From the NCBI GenBank assembly GCA_011037195.1, contig JAAEAF010002813.1, forward strand, positions 52,741 to 116,740: a stretch of DNA of 64,000 nt, given 5' to 3'. Position 1 is the stretch's first letter. The number at the start of each line of letters is the position of its first letter. Positions 12,365-27,900 of the stretch are shown one piece after another. This DNA is from Triatoma infestans (lineage: Eukaryota > Arthropoda > Insecta > Hemiptera > Reduviidae). Made by a program: the position numbers and the translations under genes. A model generated the notes under the pieces. The model was not told the DNA's origin, did no database searches, and was given only the letters and a program-made list of their open reading frames with translations.

Positions 12365-15300
12365 TTAGAGAGCTTTTATTCGTACATGTTCTATCTGTAG
12401 TGCAGATCTTTCATCATCCCAAGTATTTCTCCAGTGGTGTCGATCTTGCCAAAAATTGAGCAATGCCTGAAATTTTGACAGTTGACGTGTTTTGTATTTA
12501 ATTTAACCATAATCATCATTTATTTTAATTATTTCGCAATAATAAATTAATTATTAAGGTGAACTTTACCTTCACAGCCAAATTTCTCCATGGTTTTTCA
12601 TGACCTGCGCTCGTACTTTCATCTGGGAAGTCTCTCATTCCGCCGACGGATATACCAAGCGATAGGTAAAACTGAAATTATGTCATATTATGATGAGTTA
12701 ATTTCTGATGCTTTGATAAAAAGAGAAAAACACATCTGACATCCCTGCTTTGTACATTTTTCCTTTTCTTTGTGAATTTCTTGGAGCAGCATAAAATTTC
12801 ATTCATCTGTCATTCAATTTTTTTTTTAATCATTCGACATTTAAATATCAATATATGTACAAAATCTAAATATATTAATATGAGCGCAGGTAGTATGTAA
12901 GTTGGCAAATGAACGAAATTTTATATTGCAACATCGAGGGCAGGGGAATTACAAGAATAATATTGGAAATGAGAGTGTGTGATGGTGAATAAGAGTTTGC
13001 TTCTTTTTCTTTCTTTTTTTTTCAATGTGACAAATTAATTTAATTGGCCGTATCCTCTCATTTACGAAAATTAGAATAAGGGATCAAATTTGATCCGTGA
13101 ATTTTAAATAGTGAGAATAATTTTTACTTTTCGCTTTTTTAAAAACTGAAAAGTTGTTAAAGGATTTTCATCTTGGATAAAAAACGGATTTCCCAACTTC
13201 AATATCAACCGCTCTTAAATATGACAGTAAAATTAAAAAATAATAATAATGGGAGAAGGTTTCGATGATCAAAATCCGCAACCAATACAATGCGACTTTA
13301 TTGTATGGGTCTTTAATTGTTTCGCCGTTTCTTCATGACGATTCAACGATTTTTATTAAATGTTGTGGTGGTTGGTTCCGCAGAGCTGGAAAGCATCAGA
13401 GACATTTTCCGTGGTAGCCTGCTTTCATTTGGTGGTCATCGACCGGTTTCGGGCGTTCGCCCATCTTCAGGATGCGTTTTTTCAGACAGTGTGCCAACAC
13501 AGACTCGTACAGAGACTTCCCAAGATGGGCGAACGCCCGAAACCGGTCGATGACCACAAAATGAAGCAGGCTACCACGGAAAATGTCTCTGATTTTTATT
13601 AAACTTCGCCTTTTATTTACAGACACATACGTCTACAAACGTCTGTATTGAAATATTTTTCTAGGAACATTGATTTTTGGCTATTCCAGGAGAGCAGACT
13701 TGAGACTTCTGAACTACAGTATTATTTCAGAAATAAGTTGATCTGACAATATGTAAAATTCAGAGAAAAATTACATTTGTTTGATAAATACAAAAAAAAG
13801 TGCAAGGTTTTCTCAAAACGGCTCTAAACATCTTCCTTAACTTGGAATTCCATGCTGCACATTTAAAAACCCATCACCTTTATTTAAAACATTTTTCCCG
13901 AAAAGTTTATTTTCAGAGAGATCTGGGAAGCTGAGTGATTAAGCTTCCCTCTATAATCATTTCAGTTCAATGTCTTGTTCCATCACCAAGTGGGACATAA
14001 GGGCACTAAGTATTTAGTAAAAATTCCTACTTCCAATGAAATTTGCCTCCCAGATCTGTAGTAAGAGAATGTTTCGCAACACAGGTAATCCTAACATAAG
14101 GCCAAATTTAAGAAGGATAGCTAATGTGCAAAGTACCCCGTATTTTTCTCACCATAGAGTATTCTAATTTTCTATTAATTCCATTATTAATATTCCATAT
14201 TCAGGTTCCTTTTTATAATCGAGCTAAAAAGCAGCCAAGTTACAAGCTACATTTAAAGATTCTATTCCTCAGTTTTTAGTTTGGCTGAACCTGTAGGAAG
14301 GGTTGCCTCCAATTTCGATGGGGAAGTTAGAGCGGTTCTTTTAGCCCTAAAACAAATCCTCACTTGAGGGTAAACAAGTAGTATTATTTATTGACTCGCA
14401 GGCGGTGATAAAGGCATTAACTACCTGGGCAGAGACCGAATCGTACGACGTTATAGAATGTCATAAGACCATTAACGACCTAATCCAGAAGGGAGTAGAA
14501 GTAGTTTTACAGTGGATCCCTAGCCATTGCGGCATAAAGGGAAACGAGGAAGCGGACAGACTACCCAAGTCAGCGGCAGTTATGACCCAGCCGGAGGGAT
14601 CCATTTCATTTGAAACGGCTAAGCGACTTCTCCGGGCAAGTGTGAAAAAGAAAACGGCAGAATTACATGCGATACAGTCAGAGGGCAAGCGTTGGGCGAT
14701 CCTCCGTCAGAGCGTGTTGCCAAATAATCTGCTGCTAAGCGAAGCAGTGGCCTGCTTCCAATTATTAACCGGACATGACTACCTACAAGCACATTTATAT
14801 AAAATTGGTTAGTCGATAATCCGGATTGTGTTCTCTGCAGGGCCGGGCACATGACTGGAGATCACCTCTTCGAGTGCGAGGCCCTTGCTGATTTAAATAC
14901 ACAATCTATTGACGAGCTCTCAGCAAGAGCCAAGATATATTGGGCTGCTAGACGTCGAATGACGGAATGCCAAATATGACGTAGGGTATTGGAAAAAAAA
15001 ACAACAAAAAAAGCATTTAAAGAATAATCAAAAGTAATAACAATAGAAAAAAATAATCAAAACTAATAACAATAGAAAAAAAATAAGGCAACTTGGATTG
15101 TCATAAAGAAATAAAGAGAATAATTTTACATATTAAAATATTACCTCTTGGTCAAATGGAGCAATCCTTGTGCCAGATTTCCAAGTAATTGCTGTATTTT
15201 CATCAAATTCAACAAGTTCCGCTAGGGTTGTTCCTGGATTCATAATACTTTCTTCATGCTGCCCATCAACAAGGAACTGTAGATTATCTGTAAGATTTTT

Positions 15301-15950
15301 TTTTTTTAATTTTGTTTATTATCTTTTGGGGAAAAGTAGCTAATCATTTTGAAGTTTTCCTTAGATTGACTTTCCTTAGTTGGTTTATTCATTGCTTTTA
15401 TACAATTATCTTTCTCTTAACCTTCATATTACTATGCTGTTGAAGGGACATGAAATACGAGATAGGTTATTCATTTTTAGAAGTAGATATAATCGAAAAG
15501 ATTGCAAATCGTCTCTTGCAAAAACGGCCAGTAAAATTAACTATTTACCTTGTCTCACACTAACTAGTGTGACGTCACAGATCAAAATGCAAATTTACAC
15601 TATTTTTTTTATCTCTTTTACAAAAGCAAAATGCAAATTTCAACATTTACCTCCTTATTTGAAAATTTAATATTTTTCAAGATTTCCAAAATGTAGACCT
15701 AACTCACCTGGCGTCCATATAAGTGTGTAGTTGTGAAAGTGCTTATGCCATCCATCAATTTTATCTCTGATAATTGTTCTTCCCCTTATATTTTCCCCGA
15801 CTCCCATCAGTACTCCAGATTCTAATTGTCTGTTTCCTATATCCTGATCCCCAGCCAATAAATTTTTATTTCCACGTGCCATAGCTATCCTTATACGACC
15901 GGATGCATAAGAAGGGCCGTATAATTTTCTTTTAGGTTCCAACCATATTT
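12365..15950 (-). CDS. GH16/GNBP domain, C-terminal exons 13-16
   Basis: Exon 13 (15950-15708) holds EIWLEPKRKLYGPSYASG and then RIRIAMARGN, where active GH16 beta-glucanases have a GEIDxxE site. The two glutamates are Arg and Met here (about residues 694 and 699) and the Asp is Arg (about 696). Exon 14 (15287-15145) has NLQFLVDGQ and TRIAPFDQ. Exon 15 (12671-12570) has FYLSLGISVGGMRDFPD, and exon 16 (12466-12365) has LLNFWQDRHHWRNTW and ends VRIKAL. These are the family landmarks of arthropod GNBPs (Y-G-P-Y-A-S-G, GGxxDFP, FWxxRxxWxxTW, terminal VRVWAL type). Confidence 0.85.
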
Positions 15951-18900
15951 CTGCAAATAATAAATTTTTAAAAGTTAGATATGAGTAAATACCACTTCTA
16001 CAGTAAAAAAAAAAAAAAGCTCAAAGCCGAACCTAATTTATCAATAAAATAGAGATAAAATACTTGTGTTTATAAACAAAATATCTCTCGGATTCGACCT
16101 TCTCATATTGCAGTACGCAAAGTTCTGACAATTGTTTTCCCAATTTAGTTACCTTAAATATTGTATAAGCAAACGGGATCACCGGATTCTATAACCGAAG
16201 AGGAAGTGAGGAATGCTCTGAATAAAATGAAACTGGGGAAGGCACCAGGATTTGATACGATTGCTCCAGAAATGCTTAAACATATGGGAAAAGCAGGTGA
16301 AGACATGTTACTCAAGGTTCTGAACCTTGTGTGGAATAACACTCGCATTCCAAGAGACTGGGAGATATCTGTTATAGTACCCATTTTCAAAAAAGATGAT
16401 AATCGGGAATGTCACAATCATTTCGGGATTTCCCTGTTATGTGTAGCGGGAAAATCTAGTAGAATACTGGAGACTCGATTAAGGGCACAAGTAGAAGGGC
16501 AGCTGCATGAGGCACAGGAAGGGTATAGACTGGCGAGAAGCACCCAAGACCTAATATTCACTCTTAGGCAGATTTGCGAGAGAGTAATAGAGTTCAACCA
16601 GGAGTTAAATGTCTGTTGTGTAGATCTGGAGAAAGTATTCGTCAGAGTACCTGGCAAGAACTATGGAGGCCTTTAAGAAAAAGAAATGTCGACCGGGAAC
16701 TAATCAAAAGGATTAAAAGCCTCTATAGAAATTGCAGGAAATTACACATCGCACGAATTTGCCACTTCAGCTGGAGTGAGACAAGGTGACATTCCCAGCC
16801 CTCTGCTGTTTGTCATCCTAATGGATGATGTTATAAAAGAAGATATTTAATCGGTCACTGGACATTGCAAACGGTCACCAACATTTTGGCTTACGCTGAC
16901 GATCAGTTACTATTAGCCGATTCAAGTGAGAAGTTGCAGTTTAACTTCAACCACCTCACACGGCACCTCAATTTAAGAAATATGATGATCAGCGAGGAAA
17001 AAACCAAAACTATGGTTGTGTCCCGGCGAAATGTGACGCATACGATTTCGCTGGGAGATGAACCACTGGAGCAATTTAATGCCTTTAAATATTTAGGAGT
17101 CAATATCGCGAAGGATGGCAAAATCCACCACGAGATAAACATGCGAGGTGCAGCTGCAGGCAGAATGTTTTATGCTGTAAATGAACATTTTTTTAGGGAA
17201 AAAAAAGGTTTCCGATAAAACCAAGCTGGCTGTGTATAAGTCCATGTTCTTGCCCATCCTGACCTACGGATGCGAATCTTGGGCATTTACCACAAAGCAT
17301 GAGTCTAAACTGCACGCTCAAGAAATGAGGTTTTTACGCCGAGTGGCAGGAAAGATCAGGTGGAACCAAACAATACGCGCTTCACTTAATGTGAACTCGC
17401 TGATGGAACGGATCCAAAACTCACAATTACGGTGGTTTGGCCACGTGGTGCGCATGGATAGTGCGCGGTATCCCAAGCAAGCCTGGAAGCGAGGACCGAA
17501 GGCAGAAGGCGAAGAGGTCGATGCCGCACCACTTGGCAGGATAATATTAAAAGTATTTTACAAAAGCGTGGTAAGAAGTGGGTAAATGCTCGGAGAGGCA
17601 AGAGATAGAGATGGTTGAAAGCCGTTTGTCGCCGCCCTACACTGCAAGGTAGAAGGGTTATAAAAAAATATTGTATAAGGTGATGGATCCACTCATCATA
17701 CCAAAATAATAGTTTAGAATTAAGCGTAATTGTGCAATTCTCCCCGAATTCCCCATAGTAAATTTCCCAGAAAAACGTTTCAAAATAATAATCTTTGGCC
17801 TACATACAAAGTAGCTAATGTCATGTTCTTTATTTTGGTAAGCGCAAACTTACGACAGAAGAAATTATTGCTTTCTTGAACAGACAGTACATTCTATCTC
17901 AAGAGGAAAGCATAACGCTACTGTTCCCTCAGAGCCCCCAAAAAACCCAATTTTTATGGGAAAATAATTCAGATAAAAGTGATATTATGTTACACATATA
18001 CTATCTACACGATAGTATACGAAGTTTAAAGAAAATATTTGGAGCCGTTTTCTAGAATATCGTAAAAACTGGAAAACAAAAAAATTCTTTTAAACACACA
18101 CCACTTTCTCTTATTCCTGTAATACAATTTTATATAAAGTACCAAATTTTACGGATTTATCCTAACATAAATAATATGTGGGGGATAAGTACCAACTTAC
18201 TAATGTGGCTGGTAGAGAAGTGACTGATGATTATATTATGGCCCAGTAGAGTACTCTAAAAACACTGAAGCTACTAAATTAAAATTTGAAATTAACACCA
18301 CAAATTCCGCACAACTATCCAAAATAATTTTCTTTTTGAAAAATTTTTCAAATAAAAGTAAAACGTTTTTATCTAGGAAGTTAGCATTCCAAGTTTAAAG
18401 GAAAGTTCTTTTAGTCTTATTCGAGAAAATACAAAAAAACCTTTTCCATAAAGTCGCACTTCCGGTTAACCGGCTGTCTTTACTAATACGCTGACATTTG
18501 CACAGAGACCCCCCTGACGTAGGGCCTACAGTGGTAATTTATGTGCGCAACTTCCTCAAGCTCCCTTACTTAAACAACTTACTCATACATGACTAAATTG
18601 TACATACAAACATTGACACCAAAGGGAGCCACAATTGATTTTCTAGATTGTCGTGGATTTGGGGAGGTATAACTTTTAGACTTATCTAGAAAGCTTCATG
18701 AGCAGCTTGTGGATATTGATTATTGTAGTAGGTGACAGTAAGAAACAGCGACACACCGATTCCCACCGATCTATAGTGTAACCACTACATACGATATATT
18801 CTCCAGTCCAGTACTCTTAATTGAGATCTTAACGCGAACTCCTACATTAATCTTATTTTCTTCCAAAAGTTGGAACCATAGTAAAACACGCTGACATTCG

Positions 18901-21900
18901 TATCATTTCTTAATTATAATGACAACAAGTGCTAACATTACCACCTTACCCTAGGCCTCTTTTCGGTTATTGAGCCTAGGAATTTAGTTTGATTAAACAA
19001 AGGAAGACATAAATTCTACCTGGCATTATCCAATCTCCAAGCGGTAATTTTGCTCTCACTTGAATTATTCCATATTTAAAGGTAATTGAATCCTTTGTAT
19101 TTATTCTTGCCGCTTCAATTGGAGGAAGGATGCTGAATGTGGCAGCTTGTCTTACGCATTCTTCGCTGTATGGCATTCCTGTACATCTAAACAAATTATA
19201 CATAGTTATGTTTGTATGCGTAATGTTTTTACATTATAAAATTAGTTTGAATATTACCTATGCAATTCCAATCTTCCTCTTCTTACAAACTCATCTTCCA
19301 AAAGCGTTGGTTTTAAATATAATTTTCCATTCTTTATGAATGCATTTTGTTCTTTTTTTTGAAATATTATAAACTCATAATCCTGTAAAAAGATAAATCT
19401 AAAAGCTATTACTCTCTTTAAAATCAACAATTTAGTTTATTATTTCTAAAAATTTGAAATTATTCATTCGCAAGAAAATACTAACTGGTATCCAGGGCAT
19501 TTTAACTTCATATGTCCATTTATCATTTGAAATTGCATTTACGAAGTCGTCTTTGAATACCATTTCTCCTCTGCACACTGTTTTACCGTTTACCACTGTT
19601 GTAGATTGTATACAATTCTTTCCTGGTGTTTGTTTGTTATTGTTATTCGCATTATGATTATTACCATTTTTATTGCCATTTCCACTACTGCTACTAGTAC
19701 TTGATAACATCACCGGTTTGTAGGTAGAAGTAGACGCTTGGATTTGATTTGGTCGTAGATTACCTTGCTGTTGTGGCCTTGGTGTGGTTCTCTGGGTTGT
19801 ATGTGAAGGACGTGCGGTTGTCTGTTGCACAACTGGGCGTTGAGTTTGCGTCTGACGTCTTGTCGTTGTAGTTCTTATTGTAGGTCTTCTTGTTGTAGTA
19901 GTTGTACTGGTTGTGGAGGTGGTGAAACTTTGAAAATTATTGGGAGTACCGACTAAATTAGAAAAAAAAAAAATCTTGTAAAAATAGGAATGTTTTATAC
20001 TATTATATAAAATAAATCCGTCAGTGGAGAAGCATTAATCAGGTTTTCAATGGTTAAATTTTATATTTTGATAAAGATTTAATACTTTCCACAAACGTTT
20101 GAAAAAAAAAAAACAAAATCAGGTGCGAAACACTCAAACGACTTTCAATATAATTGCGACTGCAATATAATTCTAATTGAGACGTTTTCTTCAAACTAAG
20201 AATTTTCGACTAAACGTTTATTGATCCTGGCATTATCGTATAATTTAAAATAGTTAGGATTATACTTGTTGATTTCTCGGATATAAGGACATTGCATTAT
20301 ATTAATGTAACATTATGTGTAATGACTGTGTGCTACCAGGGAAGGGCTTGTTTCCCGTTAGAAAGCGCTTTCAGTCCATGATTTAGGATCCCGCAATTAC
20401 TCCATGAATCCTTGCTTTTAATAATTCAATAACACTTTACTATGTCAGGAGAGGTGCTCCACTTTATTGATGTTTTTTTTAACAAACCTTATTTTATATT
20501 GATTTAGGAGTAAATAATTTTTTAAATGTTTTATTACAATTTATATCTGCTGATGCAAATGCTATATGTAAATAGAATTCTGACTAGAGATTCCAAACGA
20601 TTAGAGTCTCACCAAAAGGATCGATTGGATAACTATTACATATTGCCCTTCACTGAGGAAAACACGCAGCATCAGCAGAGCACCGCATCAGACGATAAAT
20701 GATATATTAATTCAATTAAAATTTAATTTTCAATTATTAATTATTACTTCTCTCAATCCTGTGAAGTATTATGACTATGTCAGCTTTTTTGAAATTGAGT
20801 TTGGTGCGCTCTACAGGGCCAGAATGTTATCACTTCTCTACCTGACAAAATTAGTAGGTAAGTACTTATGCCCACCACCTCTGTATTTATATTACGACAA
20901 ATGAGTACAATTTGAAGTGAAAAAAAAAAATCATTAACGGGAATGAGAGAAAGTTTTGTGAGTGTTGCATAACAGTTTTATTTTTGTGCGATTTTCTCGG
21001 CAACAGCTCTAATAATTTTTTAAATAAGGGACGATGCTAGGCTTTCTCTAAAATACTAGTTCAGTGTACTATGCGCCTTACACCGCCTGGGCGGTAGAAA
21101 AGAAAAGATAAAGACGAAAACTGTGTATTACGCGGTTCTATCATCTATATACTCTTAAAGACAGTTCAATAAAATTGTAACTAAAAAAAAAAAAAAAAAA
21201 AAATGGTTAACTAGAAGTGCGAATTTCCTGAACAGTTTTTTTAGTTTCACTCGATACGACACTAGCTTGTTTATTTAAACTTTACACTAACCATTTATAT
21301 AAAGCTCTAACACATTCGCTTAAAACTTCTTTTTTCGAATAAATTGATTATAGAGGAACTGTGGGAAAGATGAGACGTCTAGCTACCCTTTTACTAATCA
21401 ATTTCCACATTATAGTGTAGTTTTCCCCCAATACAGGCAACTAAATATCTAGTAATCAAACAAAACTTAATATTTGAAGAAAAGTTTGTGAATTTTGAAA
21501 GTATGTGATTTGTGATAGGAGAAAGTCGTGAGAATTGTCCGTACAGATTTTTTCTTTAAACTATAATTATTATTTGAAAAACTGATTAAAGTTAATTATT
21601 TGATCGGATTTTCGATCGCCTTTTAGCTTTGCACGATATTCTACAGCAATATGAAAAGAATATTTTCATGATTCTGTATCTGTAATTTTTTTTTTGTAAT
21701 TCTATACTTGGTTTTTCTTTTTATTTAATAATTAGTAACTTATTTTTTGATAAAATATTTTAAAATCTTCACCATTTGTAGAATATACAAGAATTCTCCA
21801 TCCTCCGCCACAATTTTTTTTACGGTCACCTGGACATGGCATTGCACAGTGATTTTCTCCCACTTCTTGATTACTATTTGGTCTTCTATTGCCACAATAA

Positions 21901-24900
21901 CATTCAAATCTAAAAATTTAATTTGTACAATTTAATCGATCAGGTAAAGAATGATGCAGCATGACATAAATTACAAAAAAAAAAAAAAAAAATTACCCAT
22001 ATTCAACCCCTGAGTATTTATAACCAAGCTGTAAACATATATTAAGACATAATTTTGGCGTGGACTTGTCTTCAAATGTCATCTTTATTGCGGAAAGTAG
22101 TCGTAATTCTTGATTATCAATGAAGCAACCAATTAGTTTTCCATCTTCTGAATAATCTGCAGGAAAAGTATTATTAATCTTACTTTTGTGTAATGTTTTT
22201 TGGAAGTTTTTAGAGGGAGTGATTATAATGCCAAATCCACTGTGACATGAAAGAACTATTGCAGCAAATCTAGGAAAACAGTGTTTATATTTAAAGTATA
22301 ATCGTCTAAAGAATACAATATGTGTGGTAAAATATGCCTGTGGATGCAACCCAAGTTGTTGCATCTATCAATTACCACCTCTTCACGCCTTATGAATAGT
22401 GCATGGATACCTGCAAGGAAGTTCACATTCCTGAACAGGTGCTAAACCTAGAGGAAATTAAATATTAAGAAAATTAAAAAAAAGAGAAGAAATTACCAGA
22501 AATTTGAGTATGGTAAACTCCATTTTTCCGAACGCCACCACAATTAAATCTACTATTCACACATTTAACATTACATTCGGAATCTTTTAATTTATTCTGC
22601 GCTTGATTAATGTAGTCTCCACAGAAACATTCAGTTCTGAAAAAAGAATGTTTTAAAAAATATTCGTGGCAATTTCCAGGATACTTGCTAGGAAAAACTA
22701 GAAGTATATTTGTAAAAAAATTGATATGATTCATTCACCCAGCTTTATATTACTGCATTTCGCAACTTTCAATTGGTCATTCGCACTTCACAAGCGGGTG
22801 TTGAATAGTCTTAAAAATTTATTTTTAGTCTAAAATACCAAAAACACTTAAATCTGACACTCCTAACACTCGACTATACACGTGGCACCTGTAGGGGTTG
22901 TAAAGTGCTGTATGTCCTAATCATATGTGTAGATAGAGAGTTCCGGAGTTAGTACTCGCTATAATGACAGAAGGTTGTAATGCGAAGAACGGAATAATAA
23001 CTAGTCCTAAGTCAGTTCTGATCAGACATGATACAAAAACGAGGAACCTAGGAAGGTCAGAGGGAACAGAACTTAAAAATCTGGTGTGAAACACTCACAC
23101 GACCTTCTATTACTGCAGTTAATACAATTATAAAATTGCCCAATTTCTTTAAACTTGAACATTTTTATCAGAGCTCTAACTTAAATATAAAAGGGAGGTT
23201 ACATGCCGGTAGATTACATGCATCTTGGTTCATTTAGTTACTTCAATGTAGTTACTTGTAGATCAGGACACAGCGTTAATAGCATTGAAGGAACTCAAAT
23301 AACACTTGAAATATAATAAAAATAATAAATATTATATAATGAAATATAATAAAAATATAATATAATATTGTAACATAGCCACTGGTGCCATCTAGGAGAG
23401 ATAGCAGGTACCTCAGGTACTCCTAGTGGCCGTTAGGAAGCGCTGGCGGCGCGCTCTAGCCCTTTCTAGAACAATCTATAACCTTCTACACCCTTCTCCA
23501 CAGTTATAAATAGTGGGACAACAGAGAGTTTAGAGAGATTCTTGTTACAAACGAAGTATGCGTTTGTGAAAAGTGTATAAAAAGTGAACAAAGTGAACTT
23601 TTGTTGGTTTAAGCTGTGAATTAATTATTATTAAGCGTTGTATATGTAATTTATTGTGTAAAACAATAAATTGGTGTTTGTCTTATTGAAGTTTAGAGTA
23701 TTTTATCTAAACGAACCCACTTACAACTAGTTGCAGTAGCTAGTTTAGAGGGAAAAACGTTACAATATGAGTATATTATTTTTATTATAAACAAAACAGT
23801 TATTCCGGAACAATCTTTTGAATAAAAGTCATAGAATTGTAACTGTGCACTCAGCTTTCGAAGTTTTAAGAAACTCGCTGTAGGCATTTTCGAAAAATGT
23901 CCAAAAAACTCAAAAACCTCTTCCGTAAAGTCAACCACTTAAGGTTCACGAATTTTGCCAGAGACCTTTGTGTCAGTTGCGATAGTAATAGTACCTAAAC
24001 GAAATACCACGTTTTAGCTTCTTGGGATTTTTCGTTTTTGAGATATTTGTTCACACACACACACACACACACAAAATAGAGATCATTCGCTAAAAACATT
24101 TTTTTGATCTCAGGGGGTCGTAAAACATGTAATTCCTGTGAAAATTCAATTGCGAAAATGTCGCAATACCCGATCACAATACACGATCGCAATACCTTCC
24201 TGTTACCAGGAGTAAGCGAAAGTAGAAAGAAATGAGAACATTCACAATTTAATAAATTGGGAAATATAAGAGTTCATTTCTAGTTAGAGAGACCTTTCCT
24301 TGAAAACTTGTTTTTTTTTCTCAGGTCTCAAAACATGTTTTCTCTCAGTTTTCGCAATACTGCCTTTTACTGTAATATGATAGACAAAAAATATATCTAA
24401 TAAATATTGGTTTTACCCATTTTGAACTCCTGCAAATCTATATCCTTTGCGATAACAAAAGCCGACGCAAAGTTCTGGAGATAATCTTTTTGTAAAGGAC
24501 CCATATTTTCCATTTAAATGTCGATTTTCACCTATATCTAAATAACATCCTAAATAATTGGGCTCCACGAAATTAGCCAGCATCTCTACAACAATAAAAT
24601 ACGTTTTTTAACTAGGCACTAAAAAACAAAAACAGCAGATATTAAAAATAACTAAACTTACCACTAGTTTCATGAACACTTAATCTAAAGTTAGCTCCAC
24701 ATATTTGATTTTGATCTCCATCACATTTTAAATTGCAGTCACTTTCATCAGCAGACGACTTAAATGAAGGCCTCGCATTTGAACAGTAACACTCGAAACT
24801 ATATTAAAAAGTAAGTTATTTAAAATAATAAATTTATTATTATTTTTTATTATTATTATTATTATTTTAAATTAAGGCGCGTCAACATATATGGTTATTG

Positions 24901-27900
24901 GCGCTTGGAGGCTTCTCAAATGCACAGCCGGCCTCCGGACAGTGTTCTCTCGTTACAGACAGCACTGTCCATCACCGAACAGTGAGCTGCAGAGTTTCTA
25001 GGAAGAGAAAATCTAAGAGCAGCACTGCTGGGCTTGAACTTGGGACCTCAATGTGGGAGCTCAGTGCGCTACACTAAGCTAATCCCTTCTTTCTTCTTAT
25101 TATTAATAATATTAAGTCCATGCTAGCGACTAGGACTCTTGACTTGGGTGGCGAGCGATCAGGGTTCGACATCCATGGAGATTCGAACGGTATGGATCTA
25201 TATCTGAGTAAAAGTGGAGAGCTATATTTGACAGTAACGGCGGTCGTGATGGTCAGAGGTAAAGAGGAGTTGGAAACGAGAAAAGTACTAAGCTCTCTTA
25301 CCTCTCCAAGTCGTGGCGCCGTCTGGAAAGCTTTGGGGGCCTTCATTAACTGTTGTGTCAAAGGTTTGGTTTTTGGTTAGTTTTAAATAAAAGGATCATT
25401 CAATAAATCTCCTTTTTGGTAGAATAGCATTTGCGATTTCTGGTTTTTGTGAGGTATGAAACTATTGGAATTTAATTCCCGGAAGCTGTTATTAGGAGTT
25501 GATCATTTCAAGAAAAGCATGATTTATAAGTCCGGAATGACCTATCACGGTTTCAATTGCATCACTTGAATCTCACATTATGCTCGTATTCAAGAAGACT
25601 TGCCGAGGCTGAAAAATGTAAAATATAAATATTGGACAGTTCATTCCATTATTCATTATAGGCTCAACTATCGTTTCAAAACAAAAAAGTAAAAAAAAAA
25701 AAATTCAAAACTAGGTTACTCTTCAAGACAAGAATTTTTTATTGCTACATAGAAAAAAACTAGTAGAGAAATGGGACAATGTATAAACATATTAGGGGAT
25801 TATGGAAAGAAAAATATAAATGATGAGATTCATTTATTATATCATAAAACTATAATCATTTAGTTTTCTACAGTTAGAAGAAAGTATAAAGCTCTAACCA
25901 GAATGTGGAAAGAAATTTTTATAAATCTCTGTTATAATTATAATTAGGAAGTTGTAATTGCATAGTATAATAAAAAAAAAAATACCTGTATTGTAGCCCT
26001 GCATAATCATATCCCTTTTCTTTACAAAAGTGAATACATGTTGCAGGTGTCAATGAATTTCGAAATTCTTTCATTTCATCTGGCATTAGTCTTGCTTCAC
26101 GCGATCTTTCTTTATAGCATCCCAAATATTTTGCGCTTCTTCCTCCTAGAAATTTATAAATATATCTTTTGAAAAAATTAAAGTAAATATAAGACACTCA
26201 ATTTTTTTTTTTTTAAATCGCGTTAAGAAAAATTGAAAACACAAATTGCCAAATACATACCACCGGTTGAATAAACGCTTAGCCTAAGACCACCACCACA
26301 AATTTCTTTACTATTCCCATCACATTCCATATCACAGTCTAATTCATTGGCGGCCGATTTAGGAGAAGGCCTCTCATCTGAGCAGAAACATTCGAACCTG
26401 AAATCAACAAAAATCTGGTGTGAAATATACACTCGAGTTCTCTTCCTGCTGTTATCACAATTACGTATACAATTATAATAGAGTGGGGAAATAAACAACC
26501 TAATCATTTGCCTGTCGCGTTCAGAAAAAAATTGTCCAAATACCATCCGATATATCTCTAACTTGTTTTGTCTAGTTATAGTCCACATCGTGGTATAAAT
26601 TATGCATGGAAAGATGGGTATTCTAAATCTTAGTTTCCGAAGTTTAACTTAATATTTACATCTATTTCAGAGTATAATTAGTATTTGAAGTTTAGTTCAA
26701 AAAATTAAAGTTGTCACTATTTTTAGTCTCTCCTATTATATTAAGATCATGTCAAATTTTCTGTATCGAGTTCAACGGAAATATATGTTTTGAATTGCCT
26801 TAAATGGTGGGCAAGTTTTAATCGAATGATGTTGTTTCCTCGCTATGTGTGTATATGTGGTGTGTTTTTGCTGGTGTGAACAAAATATCTCAAAAATGAA
26901 CAACTCAAACTTGACATTCCCTTTAGATATCATTACCGTTTAAAGGGAACTGGACTAGTCCTCTATCAGACATCTTGACATGGGAAAATGTTTTAAAACC
27001 ATAAAAAGTAAAAAAAAAACCTATGGTGCAACAGCCCATGAAGGGCCAAGGCTTGCCAGACGGCGATTTGAATAGGGGGGCGTGTCATAAGCAACCGCAG
27101 TTCCCACGCCGTTTAGTTCCGGCCTTCGCTACCTAAGGCGCTATTAATTGTAGCTTCCCACTTTTTATCACGATGCTGGGTCAACACCGACATTGCCCTC
27201 AGGGAATCGAAGAAAATGGTATGTATGTTGACAGTATACGAAGTTTAGTGAAAATTGTTTTTTTTTTTAATTTAAGGCGCGTCAACATGTTTTGGTCCCA
27301 GGTTTCTCAGTGCACTGCCGGCCACCGGACAGTGTTCTCTCGTTACAGACAACACTATCCATCACTGTCCAAGTGAACTGTAGAGGATCCTAGAAGAATA
27401 AAATCTACGGGCAGTAGTATAGCTGGACTCGAACTCGAGATCTCCGCGTGGGAGTCCAGTACGCTAACCACTTAGCTATTCCAATATCAATATTGTAACC
27501 GATGAAGGTCTCCAGAGGTGCGATTATTGTTAGTGAAAATTATTAGAGTTATTTTCGAGACAATCGCGAAAAATTGAAAAAAACTTCAGTGAAGTTGGAT
27601 TTCCGGTTGATGGATTTTGCCCGAAACGGAGTACTAAATTTGAGGTATTTGCGATATTTTGTTCATACACACACACACACACACACAAACAGATCATTCA
27701 CCAAAAAAATCGTCCTCAGGGGTGGGACCTCTATGTATTTGTGGTGAAAATTCAACTTTGAAAATTTGAACGTGATCGCAATACTTCCTTTTACGAGGAG
27801 TGAGAGAAGGTAAAAAATTGTGAGATTTTAAAGAACATGCATTGTAATTAGTTATCTGGCTAATATTTTGGCAATCTATCCTTAGGCGGAACTAGACTAT

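Noticed and set aside
13519..13556. Active hammerhead facing the copy at 13437
   Set aside because: The CTGA of the core is changed to CCCA, so the conserved box is missing. Kept only as part of the inverted pair.
13317..13626. Three overlapping open frames of 76-80 codons around 13.3-13.6 kb
   Set aside because: They arise from the palindromic hammerhead repeat, read on both strands, and have no protein family features.
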